Shown: positions 17,587 through 27,638, counted from the stretch's first letter. The stretch is 64,000 bases of DNA from Pectobacterium carotovorum (GCF_900129615.1 NZ_FQWI01000007.1:224614-288613), one strand, 5' to 3'. The notes: generated from the letters alone by a model not told the origin. A program made the numbers and translations.

Positions 17587-18255
17587 ATGCCCCGTATTGA
17601 ATGCGTCTTCTTCGACTGTGATGGCACGCTGGTTGATAGCGAAGTGCTGTGTTGCCAGGCTTATGTGAATATCTTCATCCCGTATGGGGTGAACTTATCG
17701 CTGGAGGAGGTGATAAAAACCTACAAAGGCGTGAAGCTGTACGAGATTATTGCCCGCATCAGCCAGCAGCATGGCTTGACCGTGTCGGTAGACGATGCGG
17801 AGCGTCATTTCCGACAAGAAGTGAAACGTCTATTCGATGAATTCCTGCAACCTATCGAGGGCGCGCGTGAGTTAGTGCAGTCGATTACTGTCCCAATGGC
17901 CGTGGTGTCCAACGGTCCGGTCAGCAAGATGCACCATTCGCTCGGCCTGACGCACATGCTCGATCTGTTTGGCGACCATCTCTACAGCGGCTACGATCTG
18001 AAAAAATGGAAACCCGACCCGGCGGTGCTGTATCACGCTGCCGAGCAGTTACAGCTTCCCATCGAACACTGCATTCTGGTTGAAGATTCCGCTGCTGGTG
18101 TACAGGCAGGCATTGCTGCGGGCATTCCGGTGTTCTATTACTGCGCCGATCCCCATAACCAACCGATCCATCACCCGCTGGTCACGATGTTCGACGATAT
18201 GCGCGAATTGCCGCAAATCTGGCGCGAAAAAGGCTGGAACATCACTGCGCAGTAG
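17587..18255 (+). CDS. yieH: HAD-superfamily phosphatase YieH (6-phosphogluconate phosphatase)
   Basis: The 222-residue HAD hydrolase is of the beta-phosphoglucomutase-like class. Motif I is FFDCDGTLVDSE near the N-terminus, motif II is VVSNGP (residue about 105), and the lysine/acid motifs are KWKPDP and LVEDSAAGVQAG. It matches E. coli YieH, reported to hydrolyse 6-phosphogluconate. ATG at 17587 follows an AAGGA site and gives MPRIEC; a TTG two codons earlier is possible but less likely. It is divergent from adeP. Confidence 0.9.
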   Translation: MPRIECVFFDCDGTLVDSEVLCCQAYVNIFIPYGVNLSLEEVIKTYKGVKLYEIIARISQQHGLTVSVDDAERHFRQEVKRLFDEFLQPIEGARELVQSITVPMAVVSNGPVSKMHHSLGLTHMLDLFGDHLYSGYDLKKWKPDPAVLYHAAEQLQLPIEHCILVEDSAAGVQAGIAAGIPVFYYCADPHNQPIHHPLVTMFDDMRELPQIWREKGWNITAQ

Positions 18256-18308
18256 CAGCAATTCGGACTTATGTCAGACCGTCGGCAAATCTATTTATGG
18301 GACGAAAA

Positions 18309-18413
18309 CGGTGGTAATGGAATAGAAGAGTAAAGCGTTTGCGCCATGGATGGCGCAAGCCGAGCGTACACGGACGTATTCACAGCGTCTTTACGATCTA
18401 TCCATTACCACCG
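18309..18413. repeat. 105-bp element with 16-bp terminal inverted repeats and internal hairpin
   Basis: The ends CGGTGGTAATGGAATAG (18309-18325) and CTATCCATTACCACCG (18398-18413) are inverted repeats differing by one inserted base. Inside lies a perfect 9-bp hairpin, TTGCGCCAT-GG-ATGGCGCAA (18339-18358). It fills the space between the convergent yieH and ABC-permease genes. It looks like a non-coding palindromic or MITE-like repeat, and could serve as a terminator for both genes. Copy number elsewhere is unknown. Confidence 0.6.
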
Positions 18414-18436
18414 CACGACGCACGTAATCTTCATCC

Positions 18437-19165
18437 TCAGGCTGGCTTATTCCGCCACCACAGCAGACGGCGTTTCGGCTGCTTTTCCTGCTGGTTAAAA
18501 CGGGCGTTAACCCCGTTCGCCAGCAGCTCCAGCGACAGACAAAACACAAAGTAGACCAGCGCGACAAACAGGAAAACCTCCATCGGGTAGACCATGCTGC
18601 GGTTATTGACCTGCGTAGCAAGAAACGTCAGCTCGCCGACCCCGACAATGTAGGCCAGTGAGGTATCCTTAATCAGAGAAATCCATTGGTTGATGAAGGA
18701 AGGCACCATCATCCGCAGCGCCTGCGGCAGCACTATCTGCCATAACACCTGCCAGCGGCTTAGCCCCAGCGAGAGTCCAGCCTGCCACTGGCCGCGCCCG
18801 ATGGCGACAATGCCGGCCTTCACACCATGCGCCAGATACGCCGAGGCGATCAGCGCCAGCGCACAAACTACGGTAGTAATTTCAGGGATATCGACGCCAA
18901 AAACGATCGGCAGCAGGAAGTAGGTCCAGAAAATCAGCATGATGACGGGAATTGCCCGGAAGAACCCCAGCACCATCGCCAAAAGTGCACTCCACCAGCC
19001 TCGGGACATCGCTAGCGCCACGCCTAAAATCGTACCCAATATGGCAGACGCTATGCCCGCCAGCAGGCTCATCACCAGCGTCAGCGCCGCGCCACCCAGC
19101 GGGCCATCCGGGAACGTTCCCCACATCAAATAGTCGATGTTATCGGTGATAACGGTAAAATCCAT
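18437..19165 (-). CDS. Polar amino-acid ABC transporter permease
   Basis: The 242-residue inner-membrane permease belongs to the HisM/GltK type. It has several hydrophobic helices and the EAA-type loop (GLSLGLSRWQVLWQIVLPQALRMM, about residues 130-153) that contacts the ATPase. The basic C-terminus ends RRLLWWRNKPA. It is the last of three genes on the minus strand (substrate-binding protein, permease, permease), one base beyond the upstream permease. No ATPase gene follows; the next gene is yieH on the other strand. Confidence 0.87.
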   Translation of the reverse strand: MDFTVITDNIDYLMWGTFPDGPLGGAALTLVMSLLAGIASAILGTILGVALAMSRGWWSALLAMVLGFFRAIPVIMLIFWTYFLLPIVFGVDIPEITTVVCALALIASAYLAHGVKAGIVAIGRGQWQAGLSLGLSRWQVLWQIVLPQALRMMVPSFINQWISLIKDTSLAYIVGVGELTFLATQVNNRSMVYPMEVFLFVALVYFVFCLSLELLANGVNARFNQQEKQPKRRLLWWRNKPA

Positions 19166-19166
19166 C

Positions 19167-19910
19167 TTAGTGTCTCTCCGCCAGACTGCGCTGCTGACGC
19201 CACATGCCCCAGCCTTCCATCACCGCAATAATCACGATGTACAACACCGTCGCCACACCAAACGCCTGAAACGTACGCAGGGTTTCCGTCTCTACCTGAC
19301 GCGACGCGTAGGACAATTCAGCAACGCCAATCGCCATCGTCAACGACGAGTTCTTAACGATATTCATGTACTGCCCAAGCAGCGGCGGCAGGGCGATTTT
19401 TAGCGCCTGTGGCAACACCACATAACGCATGGATTGGAAACCAGTTAACCCCAAAGCATGCGCGGCATACTTCTGCCCGCGCGCTACGCCACGAATACCG
19501 GAGCGGATCTCCTCCGCAATAAACGCGCTGGAGTAGAGCGTCAACCCTGCCAAGCCCGCCAGAAACTCAAAAGAAGGCCACGCTAACGTCGTACCGAAGA
19601 GAGAAAGCGTATGCGGGGTGTTCAGCCATTGCATCATCTCTGAGGGAAAAAGCTGCCCGGCACCGAAATACCAGAAAAATAGCTGCACCAGCAGCGGCGT
19701 ATTACGAAACAGCGAACTGTAAGCCACAACCACTCCGCTCAGCACCCGAATCTGACTGTCTCTGGCTGCCGCCAGCAGAAAACCCAACACCGTAGACAGA
19801 ACGATCGTACTCAGGGAAAGACCCAGCGTGATCAGGAAACCGCGCCACAGCCAGATGAGGTATTGAGGAGCCAACAGCCACGACTCAAGCGATTGCAGCG
19901 CCGTATCCAT
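19167..19910 (-). CDS. Polar amino-acid ABC transporter permease
   Basis: This second permease has 247 residues. It carries the SLFRNTPLLVQLFFWYFG segment that is typical of GltJ/HisQ-like glutamate/aspartate permeases, and the EAA loop HALGLTGFQSMRYVVLPQALK at about residues 150-170. It should pair with the next permease to form the membrane channel for the binding protein encoded upstream. Resemblance to GltJ suggests an acidic or polar amino acid, but substrate identity is inferred only. Confidence 0.87.
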   Translation of the reverse strand: MDTALQSLESWLLAPQYLIWLWRGFLITLGLSLSTIVLSTVLGFLLAAARDSQIRVLSGVVVAYSSLFRNTPLLVQLFFWYFGAGQLFPSEMMQWLNTPHTLSLFGTTLAWPSFEFLAGLAGLTLYSSAFIAEEIRSGIRGVARGQKYAAHALGLTGFQSMRYVVLPQALKIALPPLLGQYMNIVKNSSLTMAIGVAELSYASRQVETETLRTFQAFGVATVLYIVIIAVMEGWGMWRQQRSLAERH

Positions 19911-19955
19911 GCGTTTTATCTCTCTTTGTCATTATTACGAGGTACAAATAGAAAT

Positions 19956-19975
19956 GCCCTCTGCATGCAGAGGGC
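19956..19975 (-). other. Perfect 20-base palindrome between binding protein and permease genes
   Basis: GCCCTCTGCATGCAGAGGGC forms a strong stem 30 bases after the binding-protein stop. No T-run follows on the minus strand. Such stems commonly protect or attenuate the transcript so that the binding protein is made in excess over the permeases. Confidence 0.6.
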
Positions 19976-20004
19976 TGAGATCATAGCACTGAAGGCGTCA
20001 GCTA

Positions 20005-20841
20005 TCAGGATTTAGGTTGTTGATCCAGCGGGGCAAAGGTGAAGTCGCCGCGCGGCTGGGATGATTTTGTGCTCGGCCCGAACCAGCGATCGTAAATCGT
20101 CTTCGCTTCACCCTGTTTTTCCAGGTTAATCAGCGTGTCGTTAATTTTCGCCGTCAGACGCTCTTCGCCCTTCGGAATCCCGACGCCCTGATACTCTTTG
20201 GTAATGCTGAACGGAGAGATTTCAAACTCAGCCTTCTGTGCATCAGGCACGTTGGCCAGCAGGCCGACCAGTTTGGCATCATCCTGCGTGATGGCCTGAA
20301 CGTTGCCGTTACGCAGCGCGGCGAAGGCCAGCGGCGTATCGTCGTAGGAAATCACTTTGGCTGTCGGGTAATGCTCGCGCAGGGTAATCTCCTGCACGGT
20401 GCCTTTATCCGCGCCGATGCGCAGCGTTTTGATGTCTTCCGGCGTTTTCAGCACGCCTTTACGGGCGATGAATTTTTGTCCGGTAGCGAAATAAGGAATA
20501 CTAAAGTTAACCTGCTTGGCACGCTCATCGGTAATGGTGAAGTTCGCGGCGATCAGATCGACCTTCTGCGAGCTTAACAGCGGAATACGGTTAGCCGGAT
20601 TAGTTGCGCGCAGCTCAACCTTTACGCCCAGCGCCTTACCAATTGCCTCAGCGATATCCACGTCATAACCCACCAGCTTTTTGCTCTGCGGATCGACATA
20701 GCCAAACGGCGGATTACTGTCGAAGACGGCAAATTTCACCACACCCGCCTTCTGAATGTCATCTAATTTATCTGCCTGTGCAGCACCAGAAACGGAAGCC
20801 AACCCGGCCAATAAAGTCACTGTCAAAATCTGCTTTTTCAT
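20005..20841 (-). CDS. Amino-acid ABC transporter substrate-binding protein (family 3)
   Basis: The 278-residue periplasmic solute-binding protein has a Sec signal peptide (residues 1-23, AQA-DKL cleavage) and the SBP_bac_3 fold. Typical segments are VVKFAVFDSNPPFGYVD, GYDVDIAEAIGKALG and VDLIAANFTITDERAKQVNFS, and a conserved ligand-contact arginine is likely in the latter region. It is the first gene of the transporter unit, separated from the permeases by a stable palindrome. Preference for glutamate, aspartate or a related compound is suggested by the permeases but not proven. Confidence 0.88.
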   Translation of the reverse strand: MKKQILTVTLLAGLASVSGAAQADKLDDIQKAGVVKFAVFDSNPPFGYVDPQSKKLVGYDVDIAEAIGKALGVKVELRATNPANRIPLLSSQKVDLIAANFTITDERAKQVNFSIPYFATGQKFIARKGVLKTPEDIKTLRIGADKGTVQEITLREHYPTAKVISYDDTPLAFAALRNGNVQAITQDDAKLVGLLANVPDAQKAEFEISPFSITKEYQGVGIPKGEERLTAKINDTLINLEKQGEAKTIYDRWFGPSTKSSQPRGDFTFAPLDQQPKS

Positions 20842-20965
20842 TCCCTGCCCCTTAATTATTGGTGTATTAACAGCAGGCTATCAGCAGGGCGAAAACGCGG
20901 GAAATAACATAAATAGCTATAATATAACCTTATGTTACTTCGGTATTCTGGCAGATTATCCTGAT

Positions 20966-22003
20966 TCAGGTGCGCTCTGCTGGATTGATGACAAGCGGCA
21001 GACTCCCTGTAAGTACATCATTAATCTGACAGGCTATCTCATCAAAGAGCGCATAGCGGCGGCGGTATTCTGCCCGTTTGCGGCTGGGAATATCCTGCTC
21101 AGCCTTTCTCGGAAGGGATAATGGCAGTGCAATGTTGCCATCAGGCCGCTGTTGACCGCCGTGGGCAAAAAGGAAAGCATTGTAATCGGCGAGAAAAACA
21201 TGCCGCTTCTTACTGCGATAGCGCCAGTGTTTGTAGATGTGCGTTTCGTTACTGACCGAGACAACCTGCGCCAGATTAAGACCACTTGTCAGGTTAAGCA
21301 GGCCTTCCAGAAGAAGGCGTTTGGGAAACAGGCTATAGCAATCACGTGTCGCGCCCTGAATGACGCTGTGAGGCGTTTGCGGGTCAGCCCCCTGGATCCC
21401 ACCGACAAACAGACTCATTTCCCCCTCAATACGCAGGATCGAGAACGTCATTTGCGCCAGCACGTGCTCACTGTTCTCAAGTTGCAGGGAAAGCTCTCCT
21501 TCCTTACACATCTGATCGTTACAAATCAGGCGAAGCGTGTAACTTTCACCGCTTTTCCCCTGAAAACAGGTCAGCATGTTGCCACTCTCATTTTGACCAT
21601 ATAACAAACGCTGGCGATGTAGCGGCAGAGATTGAATAAAGCGGTAATGATCCATTAAGGCCGAACAGGTTTGTTGCGCGGGTAACGAAGCCATCAGGTA
21701 GGGGCGCTGTAGCTTAGAGTAAAGCTGATTTCCGCTACGTCGAAAAATATCCTGTGCAGGATAATTAGCGATAAAGCTGAGCCACTTCATTGTCAGCAGC
21801 GGGTGAAGCATCACCCGGGAAGTATATTTTATACGCCATTGAACACTCGCCCAGCGCCGATCCGGCTGATGTTTGCCCGTTGCTAATGCCAACAACAGGG
21901 AAAATGCTGTCCGAAACTGGGTTTTATTACTGCCAAGTAATTGTGTAGATGTAATGTTCATGAACGTCACCATGATGAAGATGACGAAATCGTAGCGGGG
22001 CAT
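20966..22003 (-). CDS. VirK/YbjX family protein (DUF535)
   Basis: The 345-residue protein belongs to the DUF535 family (VirK of Shigella/Salmonella, YbjX of E. coli). Recognisable parts are LSFIANYPAQDIF, PYLMASLPAQQTCSALMDHYRFI, the GGIQGADPQ...HSVIQGATRDCYSLFPKRLLLEGL segment, and the KRHVFLADYNAFLF region. No catalytic residues are known. Homologues affect virulence or resistance to cationic peptides through membrane changes. The longest frame starts at 22003, but ATG at 21961 (MNITSTQ) is also possible and neither has a strong ribosome-binding site. Confidence 0.82.
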   Translation of the reverse strand: MPRYDFVIFIMVTFMNITSTQLLGSNKTQFRTAFSLLLALATGKHQPDRRWASVQWRIKYTSRVMLHPLLTMKWLSFIANYPAQDIFRRSGNQLYSKLQRPYLMASLPAQQTCSALMDHYRFIQSLPLHRQRLLYGQNESGNMLTCFQGKSGESYTLRLICNDQMCKEGELSLQLENSEHVLAQMTFSILRIEGEMSLFVGGIQGADPQTPHSVIQGATRDCYSLFPKRLLLEGLLNLTSGLNLAQVVSVSNETHIYKHWRYRSKKRHVFLADYNAFLFAHGGQQRPDGNIALPLSLPRKAEQDIPSRKRAEYRRRYALFDEIACQINDVLTGSLPLVINPAERT

Positions 22004-22087
22004 TTATCAATGAAACTAAAATCACGCTACTCAAAACGCGGCATTATCTTATTTGTTGAGGATTAATTTAGGATAGGCGCTCGTTTA

Positions 22088-22146
22088 AGGATCGAGACAC
22101 ACGGGGCGACCACAGGGGTGAGGCCTCCCTGTGTTTCCCCTAACAA
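22088..22146 (-). repeat. Extragenic palindromic repeat, copy A
   Basis: On the minus strand this reads AGGGGAAACACAGGG ... CCCTGTGGTCGCCCCGTGTGTCTCGATCCTT. It matches the sequence at 54749-54821. The stem CACAGGG/CCCTGTG (22111-22117 with 22127-22133) is preserved although one base pair differs from the other copy. It starts about 50 bases after the stop of the BenE-type gene, in the direction of that gene. Confidence 0.7.
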
Positions 22147-22195
22147 CGGGCTTAAGTGACGAGTATTAGGCGCTTGCCTATTTTGCCTTATTCAC

Positions 22196-23380
22196 TCAGC
22201 GTAACGCGGCTTTTCCCCCAGACAGCACCAGCCAGGTCATCATCCCCCCAATCAATCCCCAAAACGCCGCACCGATTCCCCACAGCGTCAGCCCAGAGGC
22301 GGTAATCAGAAAAGTGACCACCGCGGCATCGCGCTGTTTTTCATCCAGTAAAGCGCGGTACAGGCTGCCTGAAATGGTGCTGAGCAGCGCCAAACCGGCG
22401 ATAGCGTGAATCAGCGGCTGCGGTAATGCCGTGAAAAGCTGCCCGATCGATCCGCCAAAAGCGCCCGCCAGCAGATAAAATCCACCGGCAGCAACGGCAG
22501 CAAGATAGCGTTTCTTCGGATCGGGATGTACATCCGGCCCCATACAGATCGCGGCGGTAATCGCGGCGATACAGACGGAAAAGCCACCGAACGGCGTCAA
22601 AACCAGCGCGATTAATGCGGTAATGGTAATCAGCGGTGATATGGGAACCTGATAGCCTGCCGCTTTCAACGTGGCAACGCCCGGTGCGTTCTGCGATGCC
22701 ATGGTGACAATGAAAAATGGAATACCGACACCCAGCAGAGACGCCCATGAAAAATGCGGCGTAATAAATTCCGGTACGGCGAACACCAGCGGCGAATCAG
22801 AAACCACAATTTGTCCGCGAAATAAGGCTAGCAGCAGGCCAGCAAGCAGCGTCAGCACAATGGCAAAGCGCGGCAACAGCCGACGGCTGAGCAAATAGGT
22901 TACGCACATCGCAAAAGCCAGCCAGAAACCCTGTTGCAGGGAAAGAAAGGCATCCGCGCCAAAGCGCAGCAAAATCCCCGCCAGCATCGCAGCAGAAATA
23001 GCCTGCGGAATAACATTCATCAGGCGGGCAAAGAGGCCGGTGATCCCACAGATAAAAATAAGCGCGGAGGCAAAAAGAAACACGCCGATCGCCTCATTGA
23101 TCGAGGTGCCCGGCAGGCTGGTGACTAGCAGCGCCGCCCCCGGCGTTGACCAGGCCGCCAGTATCGGCGCACGGTAATACAGCGACAGGCTAATAGACGC
23201 CAGCCCCTGGGCAATCCCCAGCATGCTTAACCAGCCGCCGATCTGCACCGCGCTGGCACCCGCCGCTTCCGCTGCCTGAAAAATGATGGCGGCCGAGCTG
23301 GTATAGCCCACCAGCACCGCAACAAAGCCAGCGATGAGGGTCGAAAAGGTGACATCTTTTAGCGCAAATGACGCAGGCAT
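22196..23380 (-). CDS. BenE-family transporter (YdcO-like)
   Basis: This 394-residue inner-membrane protein of the benzoate:H+ symporter (BenE) family has about 12 hydrophobic segments. Characteristic parts are GFVAVLVGYTSSAAIIFQAAEAAGAS, WSTPGAALL and the FFIVTMASQNAPGVATLKAAGY stretch. E. coli YdcO is the nearest remembered relative and its substrate is not known; benzoate is a family label only. It is divergent from an XRE-cupin regulator gene, as ydcO and ydcN (sutR) are in E. coli, and two dyads between them likely control both. Confidence 0.88.
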   Translation of the reverse strand: MPASFALKDVTFSTLIAGFVAVLVGYTSSAAIIFQAAEAAGASAVQIGGWLSMLGIAQGLASISLSLYYRAPILAAWSTPGAALLVTSLPGTSINEAIGVFLFASALIFICGITGLFARLMNVIPQAISAAMLAGILLRFGADAFLSLQQGFWLAFAMCVTYLLSRRLLPRFAIVLTLLAGLLLALFRGQIVVSDSPLVFAVPEFITPHFSWASLLGVGIPFFIVTMASQNAPGVATLKAAGYQVPISPLITITALIALVLTPFGGFSVCIAAITAAICMGPDVHPDPKKRYLAAVAAGGFYLLAGAFGGSIGQLFTALPQPLIHAIAGLALLSTISGSLYRALLDEKQRDAAVVTFLITASGLTLWGIGAAFWGLIGGMMTWLVLSGGKAALR

Positions 23381-23400
23381 GGTATACCTTCACTCTTATC

Positions 23401-23453
23401 GTGCGTTATAACGCACAGAAAGCGTTAACATAGCAGTGTGCGCTATAACGCAC
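23401..23453. promoter_or_regulatory. Two dyad operators between the transporter and its regulator
   Basis: GTGCGTTATAACGCAC (23401-23416) is a perfect 16-base palindrome, and GTGCGCTATAACGCAC (23438-23453) is a near-identical copy 37 bases downstream. On the minus strand a TTGTGC -35 and TATGTT -10 with 17-base spacing lie between and over them. They are probably bound by the adjacent XRE-cupin protein. Confidence 0.7.
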
Positions 23454-23471
23454 AAGCAGGAGCCAATATTG

Positions 23472-24038
23472 ATGTCTGATGAGCTAACCCGCCGTATTGG
23501 CAATACGTTGAAAACGTTAAGACAAGAGAAAGGCTGGAGCCTCACGCGCGCGGCAGAAGAGACGGGTGTGAGCAAAGCGATGTTGGGACAGATCGAGCGG
23601 GGTGAATCCAGCCCGACGGTTGCCACGCTGTGGAAAATTGCGACCGGCATGAATGTCGCATTTTCTACCTTTATTGAACCGACGCTCGCGGATGAAGACG
23701 TGACCTATCGCTCAGGGGCGGGATCGTCATTCAGGGAAAACGAAGCGGGAATGCACGTTGCACCGCTCTTCCCTTTCGACGAAAAGCTACGTTTTGATAT
23801 GTTGGTTATTGAGCTGGCGGCGGGTGCCAGCAGCACCTCATCGGCGCATGAAAGCGGGGTGATCGAACATATTATTGTGCTGGAGGGACAGCTGGAGATT
23901 ACCGTTGATGGGCAGATGCATGTGTTGTCCGCTGGTGACGCCTTGCGCTTTGCCGCCGACAGGGAACACCGCTACCACAACCCTGCCGATACCACAGCGC
24001 GCTTCCACGATCTGATTCACTATCCTGATAAAAACTAA
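23472..24038 (+). CDS. XRE-cupin transcriptional regulator (YdcN/SutR-like)
   Basis: The 188-residue regulator has an XRE helix-turn-helix (residues 8-62, with WSLTRAAEETGVSKAMLGQIERGESSPTVATLWKIA) followed by a cupin-2 sensor domain (about 105-175, HIIVLEGQLEITVDGQ). ATG at 23472 is chosen since AGGAG precedes it and the helix-turn-helix then starts at the usual distance; an earlier start at 23436 would lie inside the operators. It resembles E. coli YdcN (SutR, a sulfur-utilisation regulator). It probably controls the divergent BenE-type gene and itself. Confidence 0.87.
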   Translation: MSDELTRRIGNTLKTLRQEKGWSLTRAAEETGVSKAMLGQIERGESSPTVATLWKIATGMNVAFSTFIEPTLADEDVTYRSGAGSSFRENEAGMHVAPLFPFDEKLRFDMLVIELAAGASSTSSAHESGVIEHIIVLEGQLEITVDGQMHVLSAGDALRFAADREHRYHNPADTTARFHDLIHYPDKN

Positions 24039-24064
24039 ATCGAGATAAAAAACCAAATCGATAT

Positions 24065-24093
24065 AAAAAACAATGCCCTGCAAGCAGGGCATT
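24065..24093 (-). terminator. Terminator of the pst-phoU operon
   Basis: AATGCCCTGC (24072-24081) and GCAGGGCATT (24084-24093) form a perfect stem. Read on the minus strand it is followed by a run of six Ts (24065-24070 as As). It lies 25 bases after the phoU stop. Confidence 0.88.
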
Positions 24094-24117
24094 ATCACGA
24101 TAATCACAAGGACGGGA

Positions 24118-24846
24118 TCACTCTTCCGCTTTATCTTTCTGCGCCAGCAGCTTTTCCAGCGCATCGCCACCCAAGTGACGGAAATCCTGACCTTTGACGA
24201 AATAGAAGATAAATTCGCAGATATTCTGGCAACGGTCACCGATGCGCTCGATGGAACGGGCGCAGAACAACGCCGTCAGTACGCTTGGGATGGTGCGAGG
24301 ATCTTCCATCATGTGGGTCATCAGTTGACGCACAATCCCTTCGTACTCTTTATCCACTTTTTTGTCTTCGCGATAAATACGAATCGCTTCATCCAGATCC
24401 ATACGGGCAAACGCATCCAGCACGTCATGCAGCATCTGCACGGTGTGGCGCCCTAATGACTCCAGACTCACCAGCAACGGCTGATGCTGATGGGAGAATT
24501 TCTCCAGCGCGGTGCGACAGATTTTATCCGCAACGTCACCGATACGTTCCAGTTCGGAGATAGTTTTGATGATCGCCATCACCAGACGCAGATCGCTGGC
24601 GGTAGGCTGACGCTTCGCAATAATACGTACGCAGGCCTCATCAATCGCCACTTCCATCAGGTTAACTTTGGCGTCGCCTTCAATAACCTGCTGAGCCAGC
24701 TCTGCATCCTGATTATGCATCGCGGTAATCGCGTCACTCAGCTGTTGCTCCACCAGCCCGCCCATGGTCAGGACCTGCGTGCGGATGTGTTCCAGTTCGG
24801 CGTTAAACTGACCGGAAATGTGTTTGTTCAGATTCAGATTATCCAT
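24118..24846 (-). CDS. phoU: Phosphate signalling protein PhoU
   Basis: PhoU damps PhoR-PhoB signalling when phosphate is plentiful and restrains Pst transport. The 242-residue protein consists of two tandem three-helix bundles with the conserved metal-binding motifs near [11 protein letters not shown] and [14 protein letters not shown]. Length matches E. coli PhoU (241). It is the last gene of pstSCAB-phoU, 13 bases after pstB, and is followed by a strong terminator. Confidence 0.97.
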   Translation of the reverse strand: MDNLNLNKHISGQFNAELEHIRTQVLTMGGLVEQQLSDAITAMHNQDAELAQQVIEGDAKVNLMEVAIDEACVRIIAKRQPTASDLRLVMAIIKTISELERIGDVADKICRTALEKFSHQHQPLLVSLESLGRHTVQMLHDVLDAFARMDLDEAIRIYREDKKVDKEYEGIVRQLMTHMMEDPRTIPSVLTALFCARSIERIGDRCQNICEFIFYFVKGQDFRHLGGDALEKLLAQKDKAEE

Positions 24847-24859
24847 GATGCTTTCCTAA

Positions 24860-25693
<834 letters not shown>

Positions 25694-25719
25694 TCAGAAA
25701 ACAACTATTTCTTAGCGAA

Positions 25720-26607
25720 TTAGTGCTTCTTGGCAGAGAAAATAACGCGCGCCAGAATATTCAGCAGCAGCACACACAGCGTAATCAGCAGTACACCCGC
25801 CCAGGCCAGCTGTTGCCACTCCACAAACGGGCTCATGGCAAACTTAAATATGGTGACCGGCAGGTTAGCAATCGGATGCATCATATCCGTGCTCCAGAAC
25901 TGATTCGACAGCGACGTAAACAGCAGCGGCGCGGTTTCCCCGGCGATACGCGCAATGGCCAGTAATACCCCGGTGATGATGCCCGATACCGATGCCTTCA
26001 GCGTAATCGCAGAAATCATTTTCCATTTCGGCGTACCCAGCGCATAAGCCGCTTCACGCAGGCTATCCGGTACCAGTTTAAGCATGTTCTCGGTGGTACG
26101 AATCACAATCGGCACCTGCAACAGCGCCAGCGCAATCACGCCCGCCCAGCCGGAGAAGTGCTGCATTTTTGCCACCACCAGCGTGTAGACAAACAGACCC
26201 ACCACAATCGACGGTGCTGAAAGCAGAATGTCGTTGATGAAACGAATCACTTCGGCGATCCAGGATTTACGACCGTATTCCGCCAGATAAATGCCCGCCA
26301 TAATCCCCAGTGGCGTACCCAGCAGCGTCGCCCACAGGATCAACAATCCGCTCCCGACGATGGCATTCGCCAATCCACCACCCGCCGTATTAGGCGGCGG
26401 CGTCATTTCGGTAAACAACGCCAGAGACATGCCATCCACGCCTCGGGTCACGGTCGAAAACAGAATCCACACCAGCCAGAACAGGCCAAACACCATCGTG
26501 GACATCGATAAGAACAGCGCAATGCGGTTTTTCTGGCGACGCCAGGCCTGCATTTTACGCCGCGAACGCTCCAGAGCAGCGTCTTGCTCTATGCCTAATG
26601 CAGCCAT
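25720..26607 (-). CDS. pstA: Phosphate ABC transporter permease PstA
   Basis: PstA is one of the two membrane subunits of the phosphate importer. The 295-residue protein has about six transmembrane helices and the permease EAA loop ([21 protein letters not shown], near residue 190). Its start shares one base with the pstC stop (TAATG), so the two permeases are translationally coupled. The sequence is close to E. coli PstA (296). Confidence 0.96.
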   Translation of the reverse strand: MAALGIEQDAALERSRRKMQAWRRQKNRIALFLSMSTMVFGLFWLVWILFSTVTRGVDGMSLALFTEMTPPPNTAGGGLANAIVGSGLLILWATLLGTPLGIMAGIYLAEYGRKSWIAEVIRFINDILLSAPSIVVGLFVYTLVVAKMQHFSGWAGVIALALLQVPIVIRTTENMLKLVPDSLREAAYALGTPKWKMISAITLKASVSGIITGVLLAIARIAGETAPLLFTSLSNQFWSTDMMHPIANLPVTIFKFAMSPFVEWQQLAWAGVLLITLCVLLLNILARVIFSAKKH

Positions 26608-27566
26608 TAGCGCGCCCCCTCATTTTTAGCCAGACGCATCACCATCAGCTTTGAACATGCCAGAACAATAAAGGTAATCACAAACAGAATCAGTCCCAGC
26701 TCCATCAGTGCCGCCGTGTGCAGGCCGGATTCCGCTTCGGCGAATTCGTTCGCCAGCGCAGAGGTAATACTGTTGCCTGGCATATACAGCGACGCGCTGT
26801 CGAGCTGGTAGGTGTTACCGATGATAAAGGTCACCGCCATGGTTTCCCCCAACGCGCGCCCCAATCCCAACATCACCCCGCCGATCACGCCGTTTTTGGT
26901 GTAAGGCAGCACAATGCGCCAGATGACTTCCCACGTCGTACAGCCAATACCGTAGGCAGACTCTTTCATCATCACCGGCGTTTGCTCAAACACGTCACGC
27001 ATCACCGCCGCAATGTACGGGATAATCATGATGGCCAGAATGACGCCAGCTGCCAGAATACCGATCCCGAATGCCGGACCGGAGAACAGCGAGCCAACAA
27101 TAGGAATGCCGGACAGGACGTTGCCTACCGGCTGTTGAAAGTATTTGGCAAAAAGCGGAGCGAAAATGAACAGCCCCCACATGCCGTAGACAATACTCGG
27201 TATGGCCGCCAGCAATTCAATTGCCACGCCAAGCGGACGCTTCAACCAGGCTGGTGCCAGTTCTGTCAGAAATAGCGCAATCCCGAAGCTAATCGGAATC
27301 GCAATAATCAGTGCAATCAGTGAGGTAACGATGGTGCCGTAAATCGGAACCAGTGCACCAAACTGCTCTGCGGGCGCATCCCACTCTTTCGTCCACAAGA
27401 AGGCAAAACCGAACTTCTCGATGCTAGGCCAGGACGCCACAATCAGGGAAACAATAATGCCACCCAAGAGCAGTAGCGTGACCAGCGCCGCCAGTTTTAC
27501 CAGCGTGCTGAAGAGGATATCGCCATATTTTCCCGGGGCTTTGATAGTTGGCTTGTACTCCGCCAT
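26607..27566 (-). CDS. pstC: Phosphate ABC transporter permease PstC
   Basis: PstC is the partner permease of PstA. The 319-residue product has an N-terminal helix (about 20-48), five more membrane helices, the conserved arginine/glutamate region (around [15 protein letters not shown]) and the EAA loop ([20 protein letters not shown]). Length equals E. coli PstC (319). It follows pstS after a 163-base gap holding a stem at 27610-27638. Confidence 0.96.
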   Translation of the reverse strand: MAEYKPTIKAPGKYGDILFSTLVKLAALVTLLLLGGIIVSLIVASWPSIEKFGFAFLWTKEWDAPAEQFGALVPIYGTIVTSLIALIIAIPISFGIALFLTELAPAWLKRPLGVAIELLAAIPSIVYGMWGLFIFAPLFAKYFQQPVGNVLSGIPIVGSLFSGPAFGIGILAAGVILAIMIIPYIAAVMRDVFEQTPVMMKESAYGIGCTTWEVIWRIVLPYTKNGVIGGVMLGLGRALGETMAVTFIIGNTYQLDSASLYMPGNSITSALANEFAEAESGLHTAALMELGLILFVITFIVLACSKLMVMRLAKNEGAR

Positions 27567-27609
27567 ACGTCTCTCTTCTCGTTTTAACTACATTTGATAA
27601 GCTATTGAA

Positions 27610-27638
27610 GGCAGAGAGGTTGCTATCACCTCTCCGCC
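27610..27638 (-). other. Intercistronic hairpin between pstS and pstC
   Basis: GGCAGAGAGGT (27610-27620) pairs with ACCTCTCCGCC (27628-27638) with one mismatch. It probably allows more PstS than permease to be made, by partial termination or transcript protection, as is common for binding-protein operons. Confidence 0.6.

Noticed and set aside
26718..27275. A 185-codon plus-strand frame inside pstC.
   Set aside because: It is antisense to a clear transporter gene and its His-, Arg- and Gln-rich product is typical of a shadow frame.
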